7,983 bases of DNA from Rhizobiaceae bacterium (GCA_004299545.1 SCRB01000430.1:1-7983); one strand, 5' to 3'; positions 1-6,820 are shown, numbered from the stretch's first letter. Notes: generated by a model from the letters alone, not told the origin. A program made the numbers and translations.

Positions 1-1550
1 GTTGGGAAAGGAGAACCGTCGACAGCGAACAGATTGTCGACTTCGTGGGCGCGGCACCACTTGTTCAGGACCGAAGTCGCCGGATCTTGGCCCATGCGCG
101 CCGTACCATGCTGGTGGGAGCAGTTTCCCGTTATACGGGAAGCGTAGACCTTGCGAATGTTCGCTGCCCCGCTCGCTTCAAGGATTTCAGCGCCGCGGTC
201 GATGAGATACCGCCCCTGATCGAGATCGTTTCGGTGCGGTCTCAGCGTGATGCGCGCGACGGGCAAGCCCCAGGCGTCGACAACCTCGCCATCAAGATCG
301 ACGCGATTGTCATGCTGCGGCATGTCATGGAGCACCATGGCGACTGCCAGCGAATGGTTGAAATAGTCGCGATCGATCTTCTTGGCTTCTGCTCCCCAGG
401 TCGGCGCGCCCGGTAGATGCCAATTGATGGGCAGCGGAATGCCGACTCCGGCGACGGCCAGATGCCCGCCCGATATGAAACCGCGCGATGCATCATGCTC
501 ATAATGCTGGAACGTCGAGGCGCTGACATAGCCGCCGCCGGCCCAGGCGTAGATCGGGTCGTCATAGGTGCCGACAGCAGCCGAATATTCGTGGAAGGTG
601 ACATTGCGGCCGACGAGATCGCTGCCATTGGCGAGTCCGTTCGGAAACCGCCCCGATTTCGACAGAAGCAGAAGCCGCGCAGTCTCGACGGCGCCGCAGG
701 CGAGGATAAAGAGGTCCGCCTCCTGCTCAATCGTATCACCGTCGCTGTCCTCATAGACCGCCGCCTTGATGCGACCCTGTCCGTCAAGCACCAGTTCGCG
801 CACGATGCATTCCGGCTGAAGCTCATAATTTCCGGTCGCCAGCGCATCGGGCACGAAGACGTTGAGAGCGGACGAGCGTGTGCCGCTTGGGTCTCCATGC
901 TGTTGGGCAAACGCGCTGACCACCGTTGCCTTGCGGCCGTTATAGGGGCGCGAAAGTGCCGCCTGCGGCATCGGGAACGAGTTCCAGCCGAGCGCGGAGC
1001 AGCCTTTGTGGAATTTCTCGACGTAGCGCGACACCGGCATGGGGGGGCATGGATAGCCACCCGAGCGGTGGGACTCGAACCTGTTGGCACCGCTTTGGCC
1101 GGATACGCCGAAGGCCCACTCCACCTTGAGGTAATAGGGCTCCAGTTCGTCATAGGTGATCGGCCAGTCGGCCAGGCTCGCCCCCGGCAGGTCGCCGGCG
1201 ACCGTCCTCAGGCGAAAGTCGTTTTCCGTGAACCGTGGAAGCCAGCCTTGCCAGTGCACGGTGCCGCCGCCAACCATCTGGGGCACGGGGCAAAACAGTT
1301 CAACTCTCGCCTTCTGTCCGGAGCTTTCGCGCCATGTCCGCGGATTGAGAAGCGGATCCGGCCAGAGATTGTACCGGTTGACGTTGGCAAGCTCGTCGCC
1401 GCCGAAGCTCTCCCGGGCTCGCCATGGCCCCTTTTCGAGAGCCACGACCTTCACGCCAGCCTCGCAGAGGACCTTGGCCGCCGCCGCGCCGGACGCTCCC
1501 GCGCCAATGATCACGACGCCCGTACGCCCGGGCTTTTTCTTAAAGGCCAT
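1..1550 (-). CDS. GMC-family FAD-dependent oxidoreductase, large (catalytic) subunit of a gluconate 2-dehydrogenase/glucoside 3-dehydrogenase-like enzyme; C-terminus cut by the window edge
   Basis: The reading frame is open from an ATG at 1550 to the left edge, giving 516 residues. Seen in sequence: a dinucleotide-binding GAGASG motif (residues 16-21) after a beta strand, with E39 at the end of the next strand, as in FAD-binding Rossmann folds; the GMC N-terminal signature GGGTVHW (94-100); and the C-terminal HQHGTARMG (479-487), whose H479 sits where GMC enzymes have the catalytic base. The frame leaves the window inside a VDGSPFP segment (510-516), normally followed by about 25-50 residues that include the second active-site Asn/His. 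Family members oxidise sugar or polyol hydroxyls to carbonyls using FAD and pass electrons to a cytochrome or quinone. The N-terminus is basic (KKK) and has no signal peptide or membrane segment. It overlaps the subunit 3 gene by 11 bases, supporting a two-protein complex. The cysteine cluster common near residues 205-225 in relatives is absent. Substrate is unknown; family assignment is firm. Confidence 0.93.
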   Translation of the reverse strand, partial: MAFKKKPGRTGVVIIGAGASGAAAAKVLCEAGVKVVALEKGPWRARESFGGDELANVNRYNLWPDPLLNPRTWRESSGQKARVELFCPVPQMVGGGTVHWQGWLPRFTENDFRLRTVAGDLPGASLADWPITYDELEPYYLKVEWAFGVSGQSGANRFESHRSGGYPCPPMPVSRYVEKFHKGCSALGWNSFPMPQAALSRPYNGRKATVVSAFAQQHGDPSGTRSSALNVFVPDALATGNYELQPECIVRELVLDGQGRIKAAVYEDSDGDTIEQEADLFILACGAVETARLLLLSKSGRFPNGLANGSDLVGRNVTFHEYSAAVGTYDDPIYAWAGGGYVSASTFQHYEHDASRGFISGGHLAVAGVGIPLPINWHLPGAPTWGAEAKKIDRDYFNHSLAVAMVLHDMPQHDNRVDLDGEVVDAWGLPVARITLRPHRNDLDQGRYLIDRGAEILEASGAANIRKVYASRITGNCSHQHGTARMGQDPATSVLNKWCRAHEVDNLFAVDGSPFP

Positions 1551-2172
1551 CGTGGAACTCCCTGACCTTCTCGGCTTCGCCCTCGGCAAAATATTGGAGG
1601 GTCGTGTAACGTCCCTCATGCACATCCCTGAGCGATGCGGGGCCGGGAAAGCCGATCACCTGCCAGCCGACGCGGCGCCGGTTGCCGCCATAGATCGGAT
1701 CGGCATAGAAACCCTGGCGCGTGTGAGCGACGATAAGCGGAAAGAAATCGAGATCGACCTCCGTCGACGTCTGCTGCAGTGCCGGCCCGTCCGCGGCGGT
1801 CGCTGCCTCCTTGGCCTGGCTTTTCTTTTCGGCATCCCGCAGGACGCTGTCCTGCTGTTCGGGCGCGAGATCGGCGAAGTCGGCGGAAAATGCCTTGTGC
1901 GAACGCGAATCGAGATCGAAGACGCCTTCGGCATACCGGGTCCGCATGATCGCGATGCGCCGGCGCCAAGCATCGGCTGCTTTTCCTGTCAGGACTTCGA
2001 AGCCGGAACCATCGGGTCTGGCGAAGATGAATCCAATTCCCGACAGGTAGCGATCGACAAAGTCGATGCAGCCGGCCTCGCGCGCGCCTGGCGTGTCGTC
2101 CGTCGGGATGATCCGCGCCATGGCAGCTTCGACCGTCGCGCGCTGGTGGGCTGTGAAGAACGAATGGGCCAT
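1540..2172 (-). CDS. Gluconate 2-dehydrogenase subunit 3 family protein (small subunit of the GMC dehydrogenase)
   Basis: The protein is 210 residues from the ATG at 2172. That start is preferred over in-frame ATGs at 2202 and 2193 because an AGGAAAGG sequence precedes it by five bases. Seen: an N-terminal FFTAHQRATVEAAMARIIP helix followed by a TDDTPGAREAGCIDFVD segment, and near the C-terminus RQGFYADPIYGGN and VGWQVIGFPG (from about residue 152). These are hallmark segments of the gluconate 2-dehydrogenase subunit 3 family. A charged, alanine-rich stretch (about residues 110-140) separates the two conserved parts. In characterised enzymes the small subunit binds the GMC flavoprotein and usually carries a twin-arginine signal that exports the folded pair. 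Here no twin-arginine or other signal is visible from any candidate start. The gene ends 11 bases inside the GMC gene, so equimolar synthesis is likely. Its role as a partner or chaperone subunit is inferred from family and position. Confidence 0.9.
   Translation of the reverse strand: MAHSFFTAHQRATVEAAMARIIPTDDTPGAREAGCIDFVDRYLSGIGFIFARPDGSGFEVLTGKAADAWRRRIAIMRTRYAEGVFDLDSRSHKAFSADFADLAPEQQDSVLRDAEKKSQAKEAATAADGPALQQTSTEVDLDFFPLIVAHTRQGFYADPIYGGNRRRVGWQVIGFPGPASLRDVHEGRYTTLQYFAEGEAEKVREFHDGL
1558..1563 (-). promoter_or_regulatory. Ribosome binding site of the GMC oxidoreductase gene
   Basis: The minus strand reads AGGGAG seven bases before the ATG at 1550. The site lies inside the last codons of the preceding subunit 3 gene, so the two genes are probably translationally coupled. 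It supports the 1550 start. Confidence 0.7.
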
Positions 2173-2177
2173 GGGCA

Positions 2178-2185
2178 CCTTTCCT
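2178..2185 (-). promoter_or_regulatory. Ribosome binding site deciding the subunit 3 start
   Basis: The minus strand reads AGGAAAGG, ending five bases before the ATG at 2172. Two earlier in-frame ATGs (2202 and 2193) lie upstream of or too close to this site, so the 2172 start is preferred. Confidence 0.65.
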
Positions 2186-2215
2186 CGAAGCATCTTGCAC
2201 AAGCCGAGGCCGCGC

Positions 2216-3049
2216 TCAGTTCCTGGCGGCTTCCGATGTGACGAAGGCGAGGCTTTCTTCGGCTCCTTCAGCCGGATCGGGCCAGCTGTCGAGTTCGTTG
2301 CATATCCAGCCTTCGTAGCCGATGTCCTTCAGCGCCCGGATGACGGCCGCGTTGTCGCAATCGCCGCGCCCCACGGGCACGAAGGCGAACGGATCGCGCT
2401 GCCAGCCCTTGAGATGCACATAGGATATGCGCGAGGCGTGCTCGCGCACCATCGACGCGACGTCGCCCCCGGCGGCCGCCAGGTGAGCCGTGTCCGGGCA
2501 GAACCCGATGCCGGTCCTGTTGAAGATCCGGCGCACTTCGTCAGGGTTCTCGACGATGGTGGAGAGATGCGGATGATAGTGAGCGGAGAGGCCATGTGCG
2601 GTGGCCATGTCCCGCACCCTGTCGAGGGCTCGCGCCAGATCGTCATAATCCTTCGCCCGTGTCCCGTCATGGCGCCGCGCGCCACCGCCGACCACGAGAT
2701 GTTCGGCATCGAGCGCGCGGGCCGCATCCGCCGCCTGCTCGATCCGCCAGAATTCTTCGTCGAGGACATCGCCAAAGATGAAATTGGCGCCGGAATAGAC
2801 CGCCACGAGCGTGAGCTTCGTTTCGGCCAACAGCTTCCGCATGGCGGCGTAGCCATCCTTCTTGCCGTCCAGCACATTGCCGTCGAAGAATTCGATGCCC
2901 TCGTAACCGGCCGCGGATATCTCGGCGGCAGCCTTGGCCATGTCTCCATAGGTCCTGTATGTGAGCTGGCTGATCGATGTGACGCCGACCGCATCGCCAC
3001 CGAGCGGGCCCCAGCAATTCGCGTGATACGCCATCCTCCATTTCGGCAC
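2216..3049 (-). CDS. Sugar (phosphate) isomerase/epimerase-like TIM-barrel protein, IolE-like
   Basis: The 277-residue protein starts at GTG 3049, chosen because AGGAGG lies seven bases upstream; an ATG at 3034 (residue 6) is too far from it. It belongs to the xylose-isomerase-like/AP endonuclease 2 TIM-barrel family. Seen: a GYEGIEFFDGN strand (48-58), HYHPHLSTIVE (157-167), CPDTAHL (184-190), YVHLKGW (210-216) and CNELD (250-254). The likely divalent-metal site is H157 or H159, D186, H212 and E252; the 26-residue gap from D186 to H212 is what I recall for IolI and the tagatose epimerases. A His-rich HxH strand in place of the usual first Glu recalls inosose dehydratase (IolE). Such proteins isomerise, epimerise or dehydrate keto-sugars and keto-inositols in the cytoplasm. 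Lying between a sugar importer and a GMC dehydrogenase, it probably handles the imported or oxidised sugar. The exact reaction cannot be assigned. Confidence 0.88.
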   Translation of the reverse strand: MPKWRMAYHANCWGPLGGDAVGVTSISQLTYRTYGDMAKAAAEISAAGYEGIEFFDGNVLDGKKDGYAAMRKLLAETKLTLVAVYSGANFIFGDVLDEEFWRIEQAADAARALDAEHLVVGGGARRHDGTRAKDYDDLARALDRVRDMATAHGLSAHYHPHLSTIVENPDEVRRIFNRTGIGFCPDTAHLAAAGGDVASMVREHASRISYVHLKGWQRDPFAFVPVGRGDCDNAAVIRALKDIGYEGWICNELDSWPDPAEGAEESLAFVTSEAARN

Positions 3050-3056
3050 CGCATTT

Positions 3057-3062
3057 CCTCCT
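3057..3062 (-). promoter_or_regulatory. Ribosome binding site deciding the GTG start of the isomerase gene
   Basis: A perfect AGGAGG on the minus strand sits seven bases before the GTG at 3049. It is only two bases from an out-of-frame ATG at 3054 and 22 bases from the next in-frame ATG at 3034, so the GTG is the best start. Confidence 0.8.
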
Positions 3063-3070
3063 GAAGGTTT

Positions 3071-4030
3071 TCAGCGCCGCGCCAGTGCGACGGCGCCTAT
3101 GATGATTGCCCCCTTGATGATCTCCTGAATGGAGGTGGAAAACCCCATCACGAGTAAGCCGAATCCGACGATACCGATAAAGATCGCCCCGACGACCGAA
3201 CCGATGATGCTGCCGCGTCCGCCAAAAAGGCTGGTGCCGCCGATGATGACCGCCGCGATCACGTCAAGTTCGAGACCGGCGCCGAGGCTGGGATTGCCAG
3301 CCGTGCTGCGCGCCGCCAGTATCAGTCCGGCGAGCGACGCCGTGAAGCCGGAAAGGATGAAGGCGAACAGCTTGATGCGGTCGGTGCGCACGCCGGAAAA
3401 ACGGGCCGCCACGACATTGCCGCCTGTCGCGAAAACCCGTTTGCCGAGCGGCGTCAGATGCAGCAGATAAAAGCCGACGATCGCCACGACCGCCGTCCAG
3501 ATAATCGGCACCGGCACGCCGGCGAACGATCCATCCCAGAGGGTTTTCGTAAAGTCGCTCGAAACGATCGGCACCGGCCGTGTGCCGGTTATGGTCAGCG
3601 CGATGCCCGAAAGGATCGACAGCATTCCAAGGGTGACGAGGAAAGACGGGATGCGCAGCCATGTCACCAGCAAGCCGGAGAAGGCGCCGACCACCGCTCC
3701 GAAAGCCAATGTCAACAGAATTGCCGGAATCCAGCCGAACCCGGCCTGGAGGATGAGCGCCCCGACCATGCCGGAAAGGCTGGCCATGGAGCCCACGGAA
3801 AGGTCGATCTCGGCCGCGATGATGACGAAGGTCATGCCCACTGCCATTATCGAAACGATGGCGGTGATCCTGAGGATCGCCTCGGCCGTCCCGATCGTGG
3901 CGAAGCTTGGCGCCGTGAACACGAAGTAGAGCGTGACCAGCCCGAAGATGATGTAGGTGATATGATCGCGGAGAAACGTCATGACGGCGGGATGCCGGGA
4001 CTGCACTTCGGGTCGGGATGCGTCACTCAT
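3071..4030 (-). CDS. Sugar ABC transporter permease, RbsC-like (CUT2 class)
   Basis: The 319-residue protein is almost entirely hydrophobic, with about nine or ten membrane-spanning segments after a short charged cytoplasmic N-terminus (first segment about residues 24-43). Seen: the family signature AAEIDLSVGS (72-81), the cytoplasmic-loop segment GGNVVAARFSGV (203-214) that contacts the ATPase, and GGTSLFGGRGSIIG (264-277). Length matches the roughly 320 residues of RbsC-type permeases. In this class two copies of a single permease form the inner-membrane channel for a monosaccharide or similar small carbohydrate. Its ATG overlaps the stop codon of the ATPase gene (ATGA, four bases), typical of coupled translation. 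The isomerase gene follows after 21 bases. The family call is firm; the sugar transported is not visible. Confidence 0.95.
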   Translation of the reverse strand: MSDASRPEVQSRHPAVMTFLRDHITYIIFGLVTLYFVFTAPSFATIGTAEAILRITAIVSIMAVGMTFVIIAAEIDLSVGSMASLSGMVGALILQAGFGWIPAILLTLAFGAVVGAFSGLLVTWLRIPSFLVTLGMLSILSGIALTITGTRPVPIVSSDFTKTLWDGSFAGVPVPIIWTAVVAIVGFYLLHLTPLGKRVFATGGNVVAARFSGVRTDRIKLFAFILSGFTASLAGLILAARSTAGNPSLGAGLELDVIAAVIIGGTSLFGGRGSIIGSVVGAIFIGIVGFGLLVMGFSTSIQEIIKGAIIIGAVALARR

Positions 4031-5604
4031 TGCGTTTTCCGCCGTTCGATGGTCTCGGTGTTTCCTCCGAGAAGAAGTGCCTGAAGCTGGGCCGGCTCGA
4101 TCCTGGCCGGCGCGCTGCCGGTCAGGCGGCCGCGCTCGAGGATCAGGATACGGTCGCAGAGCGTCACCATTTCATCGAGTTCGGAGTTGACCAGCAAAAT
4201 GCCCAATCCCTCTTCGCGGACCGCTCGCCTGAGGGCCGCCCCCATATCGGCCTTGGCACGGATATCGACACCGGCGGTAGGTTCGTCCAGAATCAGCAGC
4301 CGCGGGCGACTTGCCAGCCATTTGGCGACGACGACTTTCTGCTGGTTGCCGCCGCTCAACTCACCGGCGGGCTGAAGCGGGCCGCGGGCGACCAGGGCCA
4401 GACCCCTTGTGCCATATTCGAAAAGCTCGCGCACGCGGCTTCGCCGGACGACGCCGAGACTGCCGCCGGTGACGCGCCGAAGATTGGGGAGCGCGATATT
4501 GGTTTCCAGTGCATGATCGATAACCAGCCCTTCGAGCCGCCGGTCCTCGGGAACGAAGCCGATGCCCTTGCCAAGAACGGCGTGAGGCTTGCCGGGGCGG
4601 ATAGCTTGTCCCCCGATTTCGATCAGGCCGCGCGCATCAGGAATGAGGCCGGCAATCGCCTTGCAGAGCGTCGAGCGGCCTGAACCGACCAGGCCGGCTA
4701 TGCCGACGATCTCACCCGGCATCACCGTCAGATCGATATTGTCCAAAGTCCGTGCCGTGGAAAAATTCCGCAGCCTCAGGGCGGGTGTCCCGCTCACACT
4801 TCGCCTGACGATCGAGTGTTCAGGCTGATCGACCTGCTCGACGGTCCGCGCCGTGCTGCTCATCTGCTCGGAAATTTTTTCGATCCTGGCTTCGGCGATC
4901 GGTATGGGCGTGCTGCTGCGGCCGTCGCGCAGGATGGTGATACGGTCGGCCACGCGCATGATCTCTCCCATGCGGTGGCTGATGTAGACAATGCCGTTTC
5001 CGCGTTTCGTCAGGTGTTCGATGAGTTCGAAAAGCTTTTCTTCCTCGCGTGCGGTCAGAGCCGATGTCGGTTCATCCATGATCAGGACGCGAGCCCCGAA
5101 GGAGGCTGCACGCACAATCTCCACGACCTGCCGCTGCGCAAAAGGCAGGTTCTCGACCTCGGCGTCGACCGGGATCGCGAAACCGTGGTCCGCCAGCAAT
5201 TCGCGCGCCCGCTCACGCACCGCCCGGCGATCGATCCGGAAGCCGGCGCGCAGCGGTTCCCGGCCGAAGAAGATATTCTCGGCCACACTGAGATTTGGGA
5301 GCAGGCTGAGTTCCTGGAAAATCATCGCCACGCCGCGGCTCAGCGAGGTGCCGACGTCGGTGGGGGTCACTTCCTCTCCATCGACGAAAATCCGGCCGCC
5401 GTCGGTGCGGTGAACGCCCATCAGGATTTTCATCAATGTCGACTTGCCCGCGCCGTTGCCGCCGAGGAGTGCGTGCACCTCTCCGGGGCGGACGTCGAAG
5501 CTGACATCCCGCAGCACCTCGACATCGCCGAAGCGCTTGACGATGTTGCGCATCTCCACCAGCGGAGGCGCTGCCGCGTCGATGGGCTCGTTTCCAGCAG
5601 GCAT
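4027..5604 (-). CDS. Sugar ABC transporter ATP-binding protein with two nucleotide-binding domains, RbsA/MglA-like
   Basis: Starting at ATG 5604 the protein has 525 residues, normal for the RbsA/MglA/XylG class; the frame is open upstream but the homologous region starts only after PPLVEMRNIVKRFG. Domain 1: Walker A GGNGAGKST (48-56), Q-loop Q97, a degenerate signature LPFAQRQ (153-159), Walker B LIMDE (174-178), switch H210. Domain 2: Walker A GLVGSGRST (304-312) with Arg instead of Lys, VPEDRR (351-356), intact signature LSGGNQQ (416-422), Walker B LILDE (437-441), and Ser at the switch-His position. A degenerate second Walker A is usual in this class, so one of two composite ATP sites is probably hydrolytic. 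It powers uptake with the neighbouring permease and binding protein. No good ribosome binding site precedes the start, and a strong hairpin lies just upstream, so its expression is probably lower than that of the binding protein. Confidence 0.95.
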   Translation of the reverse strand: MPAGNEPIDAAAPPLVEMRNIVKRFGDVEVLRDVSFDVRPGEVHALLGGNGAGKSTLMKILMGVHRTDGGRIFVDGEEVTPTDVGTSLSRGVAMIFQELSLLPNLSVAENIFFGREPLRAGFRIDRRAVRERARELLADHGFAIPVDAEVENLPFAQRQVVEIVRAASFGARVLIMDEPTSALTAREEEKLFELIEHLTKRGNGIVYISHRMGEIMRVADRITILRDGRSSTPIPIAEARIEKISEQMSSTARTVEQVDQPEHSIVRRSVSGTPALRLRNFSTARTLDNIDLTVMPGEIVGIAGLVGSGRSTLCKAIAGLIPDARGLIEIGGQAIRPGKPHAVLGKGIGFVPEDRRLEGLVIDHALETNIALPNLRRVTGGSLGVVRRSRVRELFEYGTRGLALVARGPLQPAGELSGGNQQKVVVAKWLASRPRLLILDEPTAGVDIRAKADMGAALRRAVREEGLGILLVNSELDEMVTLCDRILILERGRLTGSAPARIEPAQLQALLLGGNTETIERRKTQ

Positions 5605-5624
5605 TGTCACGCTTACAGTCTTGC

Positions 5625-5660
5625 GGGGAAGGCAGCCGCCGGAAGACGGCCGCCTTCCCC
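5625..5660 (-). promoter_or_regulatory. Intercistronic RNA hairpin between binding-protein and ATPase genes
   Basis: The minus-strand transcript can form a stem in which GGGGAAGGC (5660-5652) pairs with GCCTTCCCC (5633-5625), then a G-U pair (5651/5634), then GCCG (5650-5647) with CGGC (5638-5635), closing an 8-base loop. That is 14 continuous pairs in the sense RNA; on the opposite strand the G-U becomes an A-C mismatch. It begins eight bases after the binding-protein stop codon. No U-run follows, so a simple intrinsic terminator is unlikely. In known sugar operons such hairpins protect the 3' end of the binding-protein message and lower expression of the membrane components. That role here is inferred. 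Confidence 0.75.
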
Positions 5661-5668
5661 ATGCTGCA

Positions 5669-6811
5669 TCAGTAGCACTCGCCGTTGCAAAGCTGCACAA
5701 CGGATTTCGGGGCCGGTTCCTTCGTCACCAGTTCGAGCGCGCTCAAGAGATCGAGTTTCTTGACCCGCAGGGTCGGAACCTCGATGTAGGGCGGCACCGG
5801 CTTGCCGAGCAGGCCGACGGCGGCCGCCTTTGCCTCGGTTACGCCCTGGTCGTAAGGACGCTGCGCCCCGACCGCCAGGAAATCGCCACGCGCGACGTTG
5901 AGAGCGCTATCCTGTGCGAGATCGTTGGTGGTGACGATGATCTTCCGGCCGAGGGTCTTCGCCGCGGCGACGACCTGTTGGGCCGGCGTGTCCCAAGCCA
6001 CGAAAATGCCCTTGAGATCGGGATGTGCCGTCAGCATCGCGGTGGCGACCCCGTAAGCCTTTTCGGGTGTGGTGAACGTACCGACATCGACGAGCTTGAT
6101 GTCGGGATGCTCCTTGAACGCCTTTTCCGCGCCGACCTTGCGCGCGGCAACCGAGTAATAATAGTCGTAGACCAGCGTGATGATTCCGACTTCGCCCTTT
6201 CCCCCAATCCCTTTGACCAGTTCCTGCGCGGCGTAATAGGCGTTCTTCTCGTTATCGGACGCGACGACGGTGAGATAATCCTTACCCGGCGCCATCCCGA
6301 CGGGCACGTTGTCCATGAAGACGAGCTTTATGCCGGCAGCGGCGGCCTTCTTATAGGCCGTCGCCTCGCTCTGCGGATCGATCGGGATCGAGAAGATGAC
6401 ATCGGGCTTGCGGGCGATCATCTGCTCCAGATCGCTGATCTGCGTGCCCGGCTCGAACTTGGCGTCGGTTACGGCGACGACCTTGATGCCGTATTTCGCA
6501 AGCGTCGTCTTGATGCCTGCCACCTGCAGCATCGGCCAGCCCGCATCCATCGTGTGCATTACGATGCCCGCGGTGAAATTCTTCGCCTTGAGGTCAGCGA
6601 TGTCTTGATCCGTCAGCTTGAGCACGTCAGGCGTGGAAGCCGGCGCGCCGTCGGGATAGCCAGGAACCACCTGGCCCTTCGGCGAAATGGGCAGCGGCTT
6701 CAAAAGCTCGGCGGCCTCCGGCGGGATATTCTTGCTTTCCTGCGCCAGCGCCGGAGCAGCCAGCAGAACTGCCGCGGCGGCAGCCAATCCGATTGTGCGA
6801 AGTAATTTCAT
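5669..6811 (-). CDS. Periplasmic sugar-binding protein of a CUT2-type ABC importer
   Basis: The protein has 380 residues from the ATG at 6811, preferred over an ATG at 6820 because GGGAGG lies nine bases from it and directly abuts the other. A clear Sec signal peptide is seen: MKLLR, a hydrophobic Ala/Leu core, and an ALA/Q cleavage site after residue 23. The mature part has a type I periplasmic-binding fold (Peripla_BP_4-like): first strand AGIVMHTMDAGWP (81-93), then DVIFSIPID (137-145), LVFMDNVP (163-170), VAWDTP (271-276) and TTNDLAQD (294-301). Likely ligand contacts are aromatic or polar residues such as W92, the YDYYY cluster (215-219), W273, D274, N296 and D321, by analogy with RbsB-type proteins. 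Residues 24-78 form a proline-rich extension before the first strand, and the C-terminus has two cysteines (CNGEC, 375-379). It captures the substrate in the periplasm for the downstream ATPase and permease. The ligand is not assignable. Confidence 0.94.
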   Translation of the reverse strand: MKLLRTIGLAAAAAVLLAAPALAQESKNIPPEAAELLKPLPISPKGQVVPGYPDGAPASTPDVLKLTDQDIADLKAKNFTAGIVMHTMDAGWPMLQVAGIKTTLAKYGIKVVAVTDAKFEPGTQISDLEQMIARKPDVIFSIPIDPQSEATAYKKAAAAGIKLVFMDNVPVGMAPGKDYLTVVASDNEKNAYYAAQELVKGIGGKGEVGIITLVYDYYYSVAARKVGAEKAFKEHPDIKLVDVGTFTTPEKAYGVATAMLTAHPDLKGIFVAWDTPAQQVVAAAKTLGRKIIVTTNDLAQDSALNVARGDFLAVGAQRPYDQGVTEAKAAAVGLLGKPVPPYIEVPTLRVKKLDLLSALELVTKEPAPKSVVQLCNGECY

Positions 6812-6820
6812 TCCAGGCAT

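Noticed and set aside
126..140. Perfect inverted repeat, TCCCGT and ACGGGA around a 3-base centre.
   Set aside because: It lies within conserved GMC coding sequence just before the catalytic His segment; six-base arms occur by chance at this G+C content.
417..1565. Plus-strand open frame of 382 codons opposite the GMC gene, and a 303-codon minus-strand frame at 242-1153 offset from it.
   Set aside because: The true GMC frame runs unbroken from 1550 to the edge with clear family motifs; these two frames have Arg/Ser- or Arg/Ala-rich products without family features.
2183..2209. Inverted repeat CCTCG/CGAGG overlapping the subunit 3 ribosome binding site.
   Set aside because: Five pairs around a 17-base loop is too weak to call a regulatory structure without conservation data.
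5605..5700. Upstream extension of the ATPase reading frame to an ATG at 5700.
   Set aside because: It would overlap the binding-protein gene, run through the hairpin and add 32 residues without family similarity; the ATG at 5604 gives the normal length.
5444..6805. Long open frame (453 codons) on the plus strand, antisense to the binding-protein gene and the start of the ATPase gene.
   Set aside because: It mirrors well-supported minus-strand genes, has no recognisable motifs and is rich in Arg, Asp and Gly as expected for an antisense frame of G+C-rich codons.
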